This document shows, piece after piece, positions 32,582 through 41,624 of a stretch of 44,948 bases of DNA (within the stretch, counting starts at the first letter, position 1; every line of letters begins with the position of its first letter). The notes under the pieces were generated by a model. The model made no database searches. It was not told where the DNA came from and saw nothing but the letters and a program-made list of their open reading frames with translations. Origin of the DNA: an uncultured Eubacteriales bacterium (GTDB lineage: Bacteria > Bacillota > Clostridia > Christensenellales > CAG-314); assembly GCA_949289125.1 (NCBI GenBank), contig CASEME010000026.1, positions 1 to 44,948 on the forward strand, read 5' to 3'. The translations under genes were made by a program, and so were the position numbers.

Positions 32582-33310
32582 TTATTGATATTTTGAATAC
32601 AGCAATTTGTTGTACATACCAAGCGTTTGCTCTGACGGCTTTGTTAGATACCATTGTATTGAGCTTTGCATATTGCCACGATGTTTTTTGAGAACGGTTT
32701 TTCTCAGATGCGCTACAGCTCCGTCTACACTGTCAAATATTTTGAGTGCAGGATAGACCTGCTCAAAACAGTGTTTGACGTGACTGTAATGGGTACAACC
32801 GAGTGCTATGCAGTCGCAGTCAAATCCGTTAGTATTGTTGGCTATGTATTGACATATTTGTTTGTCTGTGCTACCCTGCTCTACCATAGAAGCAAGACGA
32901 GGCAATGCGTTGACTCTGACATTGGGAAGTTGCATTTTGTAGTAACGTTGGGCAGTATATTGGGTACAAACAAGCAAAGCGTTGGAGGCTGTGTATTGTA
33001 AGGCTTGCTTTAGAGGAGGTTCGCAACCCAAAAATGTAACGCCGTTGTATTTATTGCGCAAAGCGTCTATGGCGGCAACTGTAAGGGTGTTGCAAGCAAC
33101 AACTATCAACTGAGCCTCAAACTTGTCGATAGCATAATCAGCAAGGTGATAAGCACGCTCAATAAGGGTATTGCGAGCTTTGTCCCCGTATGGCATATAT
33201 TCGGTGTCTGCAATGTACAAAAAGTTGTACGGCAAGTGCATAACTTTGCGCAACAAAGCAATACCGCCTGCCCCACTGTCAACAATGGCTATACGAGTAA
33301 TATTTGCCAT
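32582..33310 (-). CDS. murI: Glutamate racemase
   Basis: Protein of 242 residues, slightly short for the family (about 265), producing D-glutamate for peptidoglycan. The two catalytic Cys are present in VVACNTLTVA and IALGCTHY. The N-terminal motif is IVDSGAGGIALL and the YMPYGDKA loop is intact. The N-terminal Cys motif reads ACNTLT where most have ACNTA(S/T). GGGGGT lies about six bases before ATG 33310. It is probably transcribed alone. Confidence 0.92.
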   Translation of the reverse strand: MANITRIAIVDSGAGGIALLRKVMHLPYNFLYIADTEYMPYGDKARNTLIERAYHLADYAIDKFEAQLIVVACNTLTVAAIDALRNKYNGVTFLGCEPPLKQALQYTASNALLVCTQYTAQRYYKMQLPNVRVNALPRLASMVEQGSTDKQICQYIANNTNGFDCDCIALGCTHYSHVKHCFEQVYPALKIFDSVDGAVAHLRKTVLKKHRGNMQSSIQWYLTKPSEQTLGMYNKLLYSKYQ

Positions 33311-33445
33311 ACTTTACCCCCTCAACACATTAAGATTGAGCGCACGCAGTAATGCCCATAGTGCGCATATACGTTCTATTGTATTGAATAAATGACGTAA
33401 TAATGATTTTGTACATACGATTTGCCAAAAAAGTAGTCAAAACTG

Positions 33446-33474
33446 TTGCGCATTGCTAAAAAATATGATAATAT
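33446..33474 (+). promoter_or_regulatory. rpsT promoter
   Basis: TTGCGC (33446-33451), 17-base spacer, TAATAT (33469-33474), with AAAGGAG just before the ATG. Confidence 0.65.
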
Positions 33475-33522
33475 AGATAAGCTAATAAAGAATTATAAGT
33501 TGCTTAGTTAAAGGAGTAAAAA

Positions 33523-34044
33523 ATGGCTAACATCAAATCGTCAAAGAAAAGAATTAGCGTATCCAATACAAAGAAGTTGCAAAACCAAATGATTCGTTCT
33601 CAGATGAACACAGCTATCAAAAAGTTTAACGCTGCTATATCTGAAAACGACCTCGAAACAGCAAAACAGTTGTTGCCCATTGCAAGTTCAAAAATAGACA
33701 ATGCAGCTACAAAAAACGTTATTCACAAAAATGCTGCTAACCGCAAAAAGGCTCAGATTGCAAAAACTTTGTCTCAGCTCGAAAAAGGCATAATGGTAAT
33801 TAAAGTTGATGCTAAGACGTTGAAACAAGCAGAACAAAAAGCTGCTGCACAAAAGAAAGCTGCAGAAGCTGAAGCAGTAAAAGCTCAGAGAACAGCTGCT
33901 AAAAAGGCCAAGGAAGAAAGCAAAGCCGGTCAAACCAAAAAGACAACCAAAAAGGCTGCTGAAACAACTGACAAACCTGCTGAGAAAAAGACAACTCGAA
34001 AAACTACCAAAAAGGCAGCAGAGGCTACGGAGGAAAGCAAGTAA
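33523..34044 (+). CDS. rpsT: 30S ribosomal protein S20 with long basic C-terminal extension
   Basis: Residues 1 to about 88 are ordinary S20 (MANIKSSKKRISVSNTKK start, then the NVIHKNAANRKKAQIAKTL helix). S20 normally ends there at 85-90 residues; this protein continues to 173. The extension (about 89-173) is built from Lys, Ala, Glu and Thr. It starts with an alanine-rich helix (AEQKAAAQKKAAEAEAVKAQ), then turns to TTKKAAETTDKPAEKKTTRK repeats like histone H1 or HU tails. The reading frame is open with no slip, and the strong terminator follows the stop, so the tail belongs to the gene. It may bind rRNA or nucleic acid more widely; that is inference. Confidence 0.92.
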   Translation: MANIKSSKKRISVSNTKKLQNQMIRSQMNTAIKKFNAAISENDLETAKQLLPIASSKIDNAATKNVIHKNAANRKKAQIAKTLSQLEKGIMVIKVDAKTLKQAEQKAAAQKKAAEAEAVKAQRTAAKKAKEESKAGQTKKTTKKAAETTDKPAEKKTTRKTTKKAAEATEESK

Positions 34045-34083
34045 CTCAACTTGCTTACAAGCAACTATATTCTTAAACAACTA

Positions 34084-34115
34084 CACCGCTGACACAATAA
34101 TGTCAGCGGTGTTTT
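34084..34115 (+). terminator. rpsT terminator
   Basis: Perfect 11-bp hairpin CACCGCTGACA (34084-34094) with TGTCAGCGGTG (34101-34111), then four T. Confidence 0.9.
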
Positions 34116-34224
34116 AATATGTTTCAAACCTTTATTTATGTTATTAACTTGTCAAACAACTCTCAATTACAATACAATTACACCACATATAGTAACAACA
34201 AATTGTTTGCTTCTAATCTATAAA

Positions 34225-34261
34225 AATGGTCAGCAAATCCAACCTACATTTGCTGACCATT
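34225..34261 (-). terminator. Terminator of the first amino-acid ABC operon
   Basis: A 14-bp perfect stem (34225-34238 with 34248-34261) is followed on the minus strand by TTTTTA. It lies after the ATPase gene stop. Confidence 0.85.
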
Positions 34262-34297
34262 GTATTGTGTAACAATAATTATATAACTTTTGCACTA

Positions 34298-35218
34298 TTA
34301 CAAAACTTGCGACAAAAATTCTTTCAATCTCGGACTTTGCGGATTGTCAAATATCTGTTGAGGAGTACCTTCTTCCTGTATTTGACCATCGTCCATAAAT
34401 ATTACACGTGTAGCTACTTCTTTGGCAAACTTCATTTCGTGAGTGACAATTACCATTGTCATACCATCGTCGGCAAGCTCTTTCATCAACTGCAACACTT
34501 CACGCACCATCTCAGGATCGAGCGCGCTTGTAGGTTCGTCAAAAAGCATACACTGTGGGTTCATAGCCAATGCACGCACTATGGCAATGCGCTGTTTTTG
34601 TCCGCCCGACAAAGTTGACGGATAGACATCTGCTTTGTCTGCAAGTCCTATTCGACTAAGCAAGTTGCGTGCTTTCTCCTCTGCTTGCTCTTTGGTGAGC
34701 AGTTTCAACGTCAAAGGTGCCAACATCAAATTTTCCAGCACTGTTTTGTTGTTGAACAAATTGAAATGCTGAAAAACCATACCTATGTGCTGTCTTGCCT
34801 TGTTGATATTGACAAAACTTGCATCTTTTATTGACTTGATTGCATTGTTGTAGGCTTTGCCCTCTATACGCTTCAACAGGTCATCGCGTTTGATATATTG
34901 TATAAGCCAATCTTCAAGCTCACTTTCACTTCCGCGGAAAGTTTGCTTGTGTATAGCGTACAAACGCTTAAACGTATTGGATTGCACAATAACTTCTCTG
35001 TGCAGATACGGATCCACGGGGGTTATTAAACGGTCATCAATCCACACTTCGCCGTATGTTGGCTGTTCCAAGAGGTTCATACACCTCAATAAAGTAGATT
35101 TACCACTACCGCTTGGTCCGATAATTACCACCTTTTCGCCCTTTTCAACTTTGACGGACACGGCGTTGAGCACTTGCAACTTGCCGAAGTTTTTGTAAAG
35201 ATTTCTAACGTCTATCAC
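34298..35218 (-). CDS. Amino-acid ABC transporter ATPase (GlnQ-type) with internal insert
   Basis: ATPase of 306 residues, against 240-250 for the family. Walker A is GPSGSGKST near 34-42, Q-loop [10 protein letters not shown] near 146-155, signature LSGGQKQR and Walker [12 protein letters not shown]. The extra length is an insert of roughly 65 residues between Walker A and the Q-loop (about 70-137), containing [19 protein letters not shown] and a basic helix. The sister ATPase in this window (40869-41621) lacks it. The start is GTG 35218 with AAGGAGG upstream, overlapping the permease gene by 14 bases. Confidence 0.92.
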   Translation of the reverse strand: MIDVRNLYKNFGKLQVLNAVSVKVEKGEKVVIIGPSGSGKSTLLRCMNLLEQPTYGEVWIDDRLITPVDPYLHREVIVQSNTFKRLYAIHKQTFRGSESELEDWLIQYIKRDDLLKRIEGKAYNNAIKSIKDASFVNINKARQHIGMVFQHFNLFNNKTVLENLMLAPLTLKLLTKEQAEEKARNLLSRIGLADKADVYPSTLSGGQKQRIAIVRALAMNPQCMLFDEPTSALDPEMVREVLQLMKELADDGMTMVIVTHEMKFAKEVATRVIFMDDGQIQEEGTPQQIFDNPQSPRLKEFLSQVL

Positions 35219-36764
35219 TCTTACGCAACCTCCTTTCTACAAGTTTTATAAGCGAAGCAATTAACAGCACTATGACAAAGTAGAACAATGCCAGCACTAT
35301 ATAAGGCACAAAGTATTCGTATGTGCTGTTGGCAATGTTTTGAAAGGCTTTTGTGAGGTCCACTACAGCAATAAAACTGACAACTGAAGTCTCTTTGATA
35401 AGTGAGATAAATTCATTACCCAAAGTGGGGACAACATTTTTGACCGCTTGCGGTATGATGATTTTTACCATAGTTTTGGTAAAACCAAGCCCCAAAGCTC
35501 GCCCTGCTTCCATCTGTCCTTTGTCTACAGACATTATGCCTCCGCGCATAATTTCCGAAGTGTAAGCTCCGCTATTGAGACCGAATACAAGGGCTGCTTC
35601 CATAACGGAACTGATGTTGATGCCCAAAAGGGGGAACAACGCAAAGTGCATAATAAGTAGTTGCACTACCATAGGTGTGCCTCGGAATATTGCAACGTAG
35701 ATATTTGCAAAGCCGCTCAGAATACTTTTGTACCAACTTTGATTGGGCAATAGCTTAAACACTGCTAATACGCTACCTATTACAAAACCGATCAGCAAAC
35801 CTATTACTGCTATTTCCACAGTAGAAAGCAAACCGTCCAAGACTGCCTTATATCCCTCGAGCGTAACAAACTGCTCATAAAAAATTTGGAAAACGCCCTC
35901 GGACTGCTTGTTGATAGTATCTGCAATCATCAATACAGGCTGTTTGTCGATAATGACAGCATTGATTTTGCCGTTGGCAAGGTCTTTAACAGCCAAAGCA
36001 CCTGCTGTATAACCGTTGGTGGTAAGATTGTCAAAACCTTCATAACCAAAGCCTTCGTTGCCATTTGCAAACATATATCCTGTAGTACCGCTTTGCGTGC
36101 CTACAACAAAGTTTTTGTCCTGTTGGGTAAGCCTATCCAATATATCCTGTACAGATTGGCAATCGGCAAACGTTATATCGCTTTGTGCAGTTACAAGCAC
36201 TTGAGCAGATTGATAATACTCGTCAGCAAAATCAACCTGTTTCTTTCTATCTTCGTTGACAGTAATACCGGCCATACCGATGTTACTCTCTATACCCGAC
36301 TGCACAGTTTGAATAACGGCGTCAAAACTCATATCATACACATACAATACTTTGCCGAGCTTATCTGCCAACAGTTCTGCTATCTCTATATCAATACCCA
36401 CATACTTGTTGCCCGAAGTATACTCAAAGGGAGGAAATTCGGCATTAGTGGCAACAACCAAATATGTTTGTTTGTCAGTAGGCAGGTCTGCTACGGGGTT
36501 TTCGTAGGCAAAAGTAGATGTACCGTCAAAAAAACTTTTGATAATCTCATCCAATCTACCGTCTGCTTGCAGTTCGTCCAAAAGCTCGTTGGCAGCGTTA
36601 AGCAACTCTGTTTCACCCTTAGTTACGCAAAAAGCGTATCCTTCAGAAGTAAGTTCGTACTCCGAGTACACTTTTACGCGTTGCAACGTACTGCTGCATG
36701 CCGACAAACCCAATGCGGTAAAGCAAAGTATACACACCAATAAAATTACAATTAGTTTTTTCAT
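35205..36764 (-). CDS. Fused amino-acid binding protein and ABC permease, binding domain apparently circularly permuted
   Basis: Lipoprotein-permease fusion of 519 residues. The signal peptide ends in the lipobox LSAC (Cys23). Residues 28-80 look like the last part of a family 3 solute-binding protein ([19 protein letters not shown], then [17 protein letters not shown]). Only afterwards (about 90) does the normal N-terminal strand appear ([19 protein letters not shown]), followed by the rest of the domain to [12 protein letters not shown]. The usual closing segment is then missing, and the chain passes into the permease (about 320-519, with the EAA loop [20 protein letters not shown]). It forms an importer with the next gene. 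ATG 36764 starts the signal peptide; no strong ribosome binding site is seen. Confidence 0.88.
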   Translation of the reverse strand: MKKLIVILLVCILCFTALGLSACSSTLQRVKVYSEYELTSEGYAFCVTKGETELLNAANELLDELQADGRLDEIIKSFFDGTSTFAYENPVADLPTDKQTYLVVATNAEFPPFEYTSGNKYVGIDIEIAELLADKLGKVLYVYDMSFDAVIQTVQSGIESNIGMAGITVNEDRKKQVDFADEYYQSAQVLVTAQSDITFADCQSVQDILDRLTQQDKNFVVGTQSGTTGYMFANGNEGFGYEGFDNLTTNGYTAGALAVKDLANGKINAVIIDKQPVLMIADTINKQSEGVFQIFYEQFVTLEGYKAVLDGLLSTVEIAVIGLLIGFVIGSVLAVFKLLPNQSWYKSILSGFANIYVAIFRGTPMVVQLLIMHFALFPLLGINISSVMEAALVFGLNSGAYTSEIMRGGIMSVDKGQMEAGRALGLGFTKTMVKIIIPQAVKNVVPTLGNEFISLIKETSVVSFIAVVDLTKAFQNIANSTYEYFVPYIVLALFYFVIVLLIASLIKLVERRLRKSDRR

Positions 36765-36815
36765 ATCAAATCTTTTCAATCACAAATTTTACGTCAAAAA
36801 ATGCGTAACCTTGAT

Positions 36816-36844
36816 AGTTTAGCACAAAAACAACAAAATCTCAA
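36816..36844 (-). promoter_or_regulatory. Promoter of the first amino-acid ABC operon
   Basis: Minus-strand TTGAGA (36844-36839), 17-base spacer, TAAACT (36821-36816). The leader of about 45 bases shows no recognisable riboswitch. Confidence 0.5.
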
Positions 36845-36915
36845 CTTAATTGTTTTAATTTGCTTAATAATGACATACGTTTACTTAATAATTGAAGCCA
36901 TTAGCGATACTAAAA

Positions 36916-36970
36916 TACAAAAGCCGAAAGCTAACTACCTGACAAAACAATGTTGCAGTATGCTTTCGGC
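36916..36970 (-). terminator. nrdR terminator
   Basis: GCCGAAAGC (36923-36931) pairs perfectly with GCTTTCGGC (36962-36970); the minus strand then reads TTTTGTATTTT. The 30-base loop is long. Confidence 0.55.
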
Positions 36971-36991
36971 AAATGTTGGTATATTGTTTAT

Positions 36992-37471
36992 TTACTTGAT
37001 CTTTTTTTCGTACTCGGCTTTGTTGTTGAAAATTTTGCTCATTTCTTCAAAGAAAGTTGCGCTGTCCTTAAACTCTCTATAAACTGCCGCAAAACGTATG
37101 TAAGCAACTTCGTCCACTGCTTTTAGCTTGTCCATCACCATATCGCCTATGCGCTGTGAAGGTATTTCTTGCTCTAAACTGTTGTAAAGCTGTTTTTCAA
37201 TATTGTTGACAATTTCGTCAATTTGTGCCATAGACACATGACGTTTTTCACAAGCACGAATAATACCGTTTTTTATTTTTGCTTTTTCAAAAAGCTGACG
37301 CGATCCATCACGTTTAATTACCCAAAAAGGCAACATTTCTATTGTTTCAAAAGTTGTAAAACGTTTGCCGCAGTTTACGCACTCACGTCTGCGACGTATA
37401 GAAGTACCGTCTTCGTTGGGGCGCGAATCTATTACTTTGCTGTCTTCGCAGCCGCAAAACATACAACGCAT
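36992..37471 (-). CDS. nrdR: Transcriptional repressor NrdR
   Basis: Protein of 159 residues that represses ribonucleotide reductase genes in response to nucleotides. The N-terminal zinc ribbon has Cys pairs in MRCMFCGCEDSKVIDSR and RRECVNCGKRFTTFE. An ATP-cone domain follows (about 46-136, VIKRDGSRQLFEKAKIKNGI). It lies 36 bases after purC with GGAGGT upstream of its ATG, probably in the same transcript. Confidence 0.97.
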   Translation of the reverse strand: MRCMFCGCEDSKVIDSRPNEDGTSIRRRRECVNCGKRFTTFETIEMLPFWVIKRDGSRQLFEKAKIKNGIIRACEKRHVSMAQIDEIVNNIEKQLYNSLEQEIPSQRIGDMVMDKLKAVDEVAYIRFAAVYREFKDSATFFEEMSKIFNNKAEYEKKIK

Positions 37472-37507
37472 TTTACTGTTTTACCTCCGCATAATGCAAT
37501 ACTAAAG

Positions 37508-38209
37508 TTACTTAAATGCTTTACTAAGTTTTTGATAAATTTGCTCGTACTCTGTGCTGACATTGACTCCGTCACCCAACTTGTCCAATGTCTTTGCGTC
37601 CCAAAGACGGGCTGTTGTGGGAGTTATTTCGTCGGCAACTACGAGTCTGCCGTTAATTCTGCCAAACTCCACCTTAAAGTCTGCCACCACAATGCCAATT
37701 TTTTTCATTGCATCGCACAAAACTTTGTTGATGCGAGATACTATGTACACCATATTTGCCATTTCTTCCTGCGTGCATAGCTCCATAGCATAGGCATGAT
37801 ATTCATTGATGACAGGGTCGCCTAATTCGTCATTTTTGTAACAAAATTCCAAAACAGGCGCTTTAAGTTTTTTGTGCGATTCAAGACCAAGACGGGCACA
37901 AATACTGCCTGCCGCATAGTTGCGCACAACAACTTCTACGGGTATCATTTCTGCGCGCTTTACCACAGATTCCTTATCGGAAAACACGCATACAAAGTGC
38001 GTCTGAACACCATTTTCTTCCAAAAGGCGCATAAGAATAGCGTTGATTTGGTTGCTCAACTTGCCCTTGTTTTCAAAGAAAATTTTGCGTTTGCCATGAA
38101 ACGCCATAGCATCGTCTTTGAACTCTACGATAATATGCTTTGGGTTTTGCGTTTCCCATACTAACTTTGTTTTTCCCTCTGCAATAAGTTGCAGTTTTTC
38201 GTGTTGCAT
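37508..38209 (-). CDS. purC: Phosphoribosylaminoimidazole-succinocarboxamide synthase
   Basis: SAICAR synthetase of 233 residues, purine synthesis. Family motifs are LIAEGKTKLVWE, the FKDDAMAFHGKRK loop, VVRNYAAGSICARLG, and the KVEFGRINGRLVVADEITP signature near 175-193. GGAGG lies eight bases upstream of the ATG. No other purine genes are adjacent; it is placed between a GH95-like hydrolase (27 bases upstream) and nrdR. Confidence 0.97.
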   Translation of the reverse strand: MQHEKLQLIAEGKTKLVWETQNPKHIIVEFKDDAMAFHGKRKIFFENKGKLSNQINAILMRLLEENGVQTHFVCVFSDKESVVKRAEMIPVEVVVRNYAAGSICARLGLESHKKLKAPVLEFCYKNDELGDPVINEYHAYAMELCTQEEMANMVYIVSRINKVLCDAMKKIGIVVADFKVEFGRINGRLVVADEITPTTARLWDAKTLDKLGDGVNVSTEYEQIYQKLSKAFK

Positions 38210-38236
38210 ACCTTTCCTCCTATATAGAGCTGCCTG

Positions 38237-40630
38237 TTACTTGGCAGAATATTTCCATACAAAACTGTACGTTTTGCCTGCGTCCATTTGCAAATTTTTG
38301 TAGTACTTCATTGCGCCAAAAGGCTCAGCTTCCTGTCGCACATTGCTTTTTAACAATTTTTTTGCCGCAAACGGGAAGTATATATCCATAGTAGTAGCTT
38401 TTTTGCTGTACAACTCTACCGTCAAAGTGCCTTTGTAGTTGTTAACAGTAATATTTGTGCTTACACCGTTGTCACACAACAAGCCTTCCACATTGATATT
38501 CCACTCCAAAGGCAAAGCAGGCAAGATGTATGCTACATTGTTGTGCGAATACAATATCATCTCTTGTACTGCGTTAGCAAATGCCATATTGCTTTGCAGT
38601 TGTACAGGCGCCCAAATACTACTGCCGCACACGCCCATACCGCGCCAATCTTTGTCCACCAATACAAGGTTACTCATAGCACAGCCGTTGACAACGTTGC
38701 TAAGACACTGCAGTGTTTTTGCAACATTTCCAAGCCTTGCATACACTGCGGCAAGTACTGCCATATTGAAACTGTTAGATTTGTCTGCTGCCGACAATTT
38801 GACGTCTGCTGTTTTGAGATAAGCCGTTTGAGTGTCGTCATCGGACAAAAAGTCCACCTCGTTGGAGTAATATGCAGGATAAAGGGTACCCAACGATACT
38901 TCGGTGTAGTCTACCGATATAGTAGAGTTGATAAACTCTTTGTATGTACCGTCGCTTGCCAATTGCTGTTGAGGCAATTTTGCATACAGTTGTTTCCATT
39001 GCTCCACTTCCTTTTTGTATACGCCCTGCAACTCGCACGCCTCAATAAGGTTGGCAAAAAAGTGCCTTGCTATTGCAAAATCGAGTGCGCTGTTTTTGGC
39101 AACAATAGGTCTGTCAGACACGGTTTTGTAGTCGCCAACACGCATAGGCAATGCCGATGGACAAGAGGACATTGTGCCGTCACTGCTCTCCACCAAAAAA
39201 TCTTGATAAAACTCTGCTACACCTTTCATAAAGGGCAACAGACGTGTTTTTATAAATTTGTTGTCGCCTGCTTGTTTGGCATAAGCATAGTACATATTGC
39301 ACAGCCAGCCGCCGCAACCTGTAAAGTGCACAGCAAACGGATCCACTGCGCCAAGTCTGCCCGTATCGCAGGACGTAACAGCAGGCACAAACAAGCCTCT
39401 GCAACCATACAGACGCATAGCATTGTTTTCAAAGTCGCCCGTACATTGCTCGTAAAACTCAAAAGTTTTGTCCAAAAATACCGACATATTGCCGTGCAAC
39501 GAGTGCTTGTAAGACATTTCCACTGCACCAGCATTGCATTTTGACGAACGATAAGCCATATAGCTACCGTTCCACAATCCGCTTGGGGTAAGAATATTGC
39601 CCTCTTCTGCAGTAGCAGATACAAGCAAATATCTGCCAAACTTGTACATTTTCTCGGCAAGCAACGCTGATATTGTGCCCGATGACGCTTCAAGCATCAA
39701 ATCTTCCACCGCTCTATTGTCGTCCTCTGCCAATTCCATTGTAAGAGTACTGTACAGTTTGTTGTGCAACGGAAAATGCGCTTTGAGCATTTTGTCGTAA
39801 CTTTCTTTTACAGTGTTAAGCTCGGAAGCCAACCGCGTCCACGCTTTTTCTCTGTTTGTTGCAGAAAACACTGCTATTATTACTGTAAGCGAGCTTGCGC
39901 CCGTAACCTTTATTTTGCCTTCTTCTGCCCTGCAACTACCGCCCAAATGAACAAAGCGTGCCACAGCGCCGAAGTCTGTACCGTCGTCATCGTTGCGTGT
40001 TGCATAGTATAGCATCTGCTTGTCTGCCTTGCATTCTACACCTTCGGGCAAAACGCACTCGCCATCGGGATTGTTGCTATTGACACGACTAAGCAAATCA
40101 AACGAGAATGTGGCATCTATTGCACTCTGTCCGCCTTGCTTTGCAACTTCGTACACTATGTAATTGTTGGCACGTGATACAAACAGTCTGCGCTTGTATT
40201 TTGTTGCGCCGGCATTGTACTCAACAGTTGCCTCACCGCTCGACATATTGAGCGTACGCACATAGTCGGACAATGTGCCTTTGTGGTCAAATTTGATACA
40301 CAACTGACCGACAGGCAAGGAGTATTCGGTAAGCGGACGAAAGTTTTTTGCATTGAGTGCAGACGTAAGCACTGTTTGCGCGCCAATATAGTCGCCGTTA
40401 GCAATACGCTTGCGCACATCTTTTACTTTGAGTGACACATCGGGCACAACGCTCGGTCTGCCGTGCCAATGCAGTTGACTATCGTTGATAAGTATCAACT
40501 CGTCGGACAATCCGCCAAAAACATCTGCGCCAATTTTGCCGTTACCGCAATAAAGTCCTTCACGCCATTTTTCGCCCCACCAAGAAGCAGGCGTGCAGAA
40601 TTTTAGCAAATCATAAGTTTTTTTTGCCAT
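38237..40630 (-). CDS. GH95-like glycoside hydrolase
   Basis: Protein of 797 residues with the GH95 layout: N-terminal beta domain (PASWWGEKWREGLYCGNGKIG, then VFGGLSDELILINDSQLHW), an (alpha/alpha)6 barrel from about 330, and a C-terminal beta domain. GH95 enzymes are mostly alpha-L-fucosidases or alpha-L-galactosidases. Here the usual NLQGIWN...NIN..MNYW region reads LTPSGLWNGSYMAYRS followed by AGAVEMSY, so the Asn residues that activate water are not clearly present, and the HHNTDLW motif is replaced. The specificity is therefore open. No signal peptide is visible. It appears to lead a transcript with purC and nrdR. Confidence 0.75.
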   Translation of the reverse strand: MAKKTYDLLKFCTPASWWGEKWREGLYCGNGKIGADVFGGLSDELILINDSQLHWHGRPSVVPDVSLKVKDVRKRIANGDYIGAQTVLTSALNAKNFRPLTEYSLPVGQLCIKFDHKGTLSDYVRTLNMSSGEATVEYNAGATKYKRRLFVSRANNYIVYEVAKQGGQSAIDATFSFDLLSRVNSNNPDGECVLPEGVECKADKQMLYYATRNDDDGTDFGAVARFVHLGGSCRAEEGKIKVTGASSLTVIIAVFSATNREKAWTRLASELNTVKESYDKMLKAHFPLHNKLYSTLTMELAEDDNRAVEDLMLEASSGTISALLAEKMYKFGRYLLVSATAEEGNILTPSGLWNGSYMAYRSSKCNAGAVEMSYKHSLHGNMSVFLDKTFEFYEQCTGDFENNAMRLYGCRGLFVPAVTSCDTGRLGAVDPFAVHFTGCGGWLCNMYYAYAKQAGDNKFIKTRLLPFMKGVAEFYQDFLVESSDGTMSSCPSALPMRVGDYKTVSDRPIVAKNSALDFAIARHFFANLIEACELQGVYKKEVEQWKQLYAKLPQQQLASDGTYKEFINSTISVDYTEVSLGTLYPAYYSNEVDFLSDDDTQTAYLKTADVKLSAADKSNSFNMAVLAAVYARLGNVAKTLQCLSNVVNGCAMSNLVLVDKDWRGMGVCGSSIWAPVQLQSNMAFANAVQEMILYSHNNVAYILPALPLEWNINVEGLLCDNGVSTNITVNNYKGTLTVELYSKKATTMDIYFPFAAKKLLKSNVRQEAEPFGAMKYYKNLQMDAGKTYSFVWKYSAK

Positions 40631-40824
40631 AAACTATTCTCCGAAAGATTATACCTAAGTATAACAAAAAAAATTGATATTGTCTATATATGCTTAAGAT
40701 ACAAATAAAAAAATTTTGCAAAGACACTGCAAGTTAAATATATTGTTTGTCTGTAAGCCCGTATTTTGCGCTACAAGGCGCATACGCACTTGGCAATACA
40801 AAGTTTAACACAGCAACAACAATG

Positions 40825-40863
40825 CGGACAACGCTTTGTTTGTAGCCAAAAACGCTGTCCGCA
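40825..40863 (-). terminator. Hairpin after the lysine ABC operon
   Basis: GCGGACAACGC (40825-40835) pairs with CGCTGTCCGC (40854-40863), with one G-U. The tail is ATTGTTGTTG on the minus strand, so termination may be weak. The rest of 40631-40824 is AT-rich, with a possible TATAAT for the GH95-like gene near 40647-40652. Confidence 0.55.
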
Positions 40864-40868
40864 ATAGT

Positions 40869-41621
40869 TTAGTTTTGTTTTTGCTCGCTCAACATTCGTG
40901 ACAAAAATTGGCGTGTACGTTGATTGTTAGGATTGGTGAAAATTTGTTGCGGCGTACCTTCTTCCAATATTATACCGCCGTCCATAAATACTACTCTGTC
41001 CGATACATCGCGCGCAAAGCTCATCTCGTGAGTTACCACTACCATAGTAAGGCCGCTCTTTGCAAGCGCAGTCATGACAGACAGCACTTCACCTACCATT
41101 TCGGGGTCCAATGCGCTTGTAGGCTCGTCAAACAGTATTATCTCGGGATCCATTGCCAAAGCTCTTGCAATAGCCACACGCTGTTTCTGCCCGCCCGAAA
41201 GTTGCGACGGACGCGCATTTATATACTGCGTCATACCCACTTTGTCGAGATATTGCAATGCAATTTCTTCGGCTTGCTTTTTGGTGCGTTTGAGTACTTT
41301 TATTTGCCCTATGCAACAGTTTTTCAATGCCGACATATTGTCAAACAAATTGAAACTTTGAAAAACCATACCCACTTCTGCACGATAGCGACGTACGTCA
41401 AACTTTTTGTCCGTAATGCTGTTGCCGTGATACAATATTTCTCCGCTTGTGGGCGTTTCCAACAAATTAAGGCATCTCAACATTGTAGACTTGCCACTAC
41501 CGGATGAACCTATTACCGATATTACTTCGCCCTTTTTGACAGTAAAGTTGATATCTTTTAGTATCTCATTTTCGCCAAAAGTTTTGCTTAGGTGTTTTAC
41601 TTCAAGTATTGTTTCGCACAT
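40869..41621 (-). CDS. Lysine ABC transporter ATPase (GlnQ-type)
   Basis: ATPase of 250 residues, normal length. Walker [11 protein letters not shown]-loop [10 protein letters not shown], signature LSGGQKQR and Walker [12 protein letters not shown] are intact. It begins three bases after the permease fusion with GGGGGA upstream. The lysine assignment comes from the L-box upstream of the operon, not from the ATPase itself. Confidence 0.93.
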   Translation of the reverse strand: MCETILEVKHLSKTFGENEILKDINFTVKKGEVISVIGSSGSGKSTMLRCLNLLETPTSGEILYHGNSITDKKFDVRRYRAEVGMVFQSFNLFDNMSALKNCCIGQIKVLKRTKKQAEEIALQYLDKVGMTQYINARPSQLSGGQKQRVAIARALAMDPEIILFDEPTSALDPEMVGEVLSVMTALAKSGLTMVVVTHEMSFARDVSDRVVFMDGGIILEEGTPQQIFTNPNNQRTRQFLSRMLSEQKQN

Positions 41622-41624
41622 AAA

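Noticed and set aside
36765-36915. Second riboswitch before the first amino-acid ABC operon
   Set aside because: The leader after the likely promoter is only about 45 bases with a weak 5-bp hairpin and no known motif.
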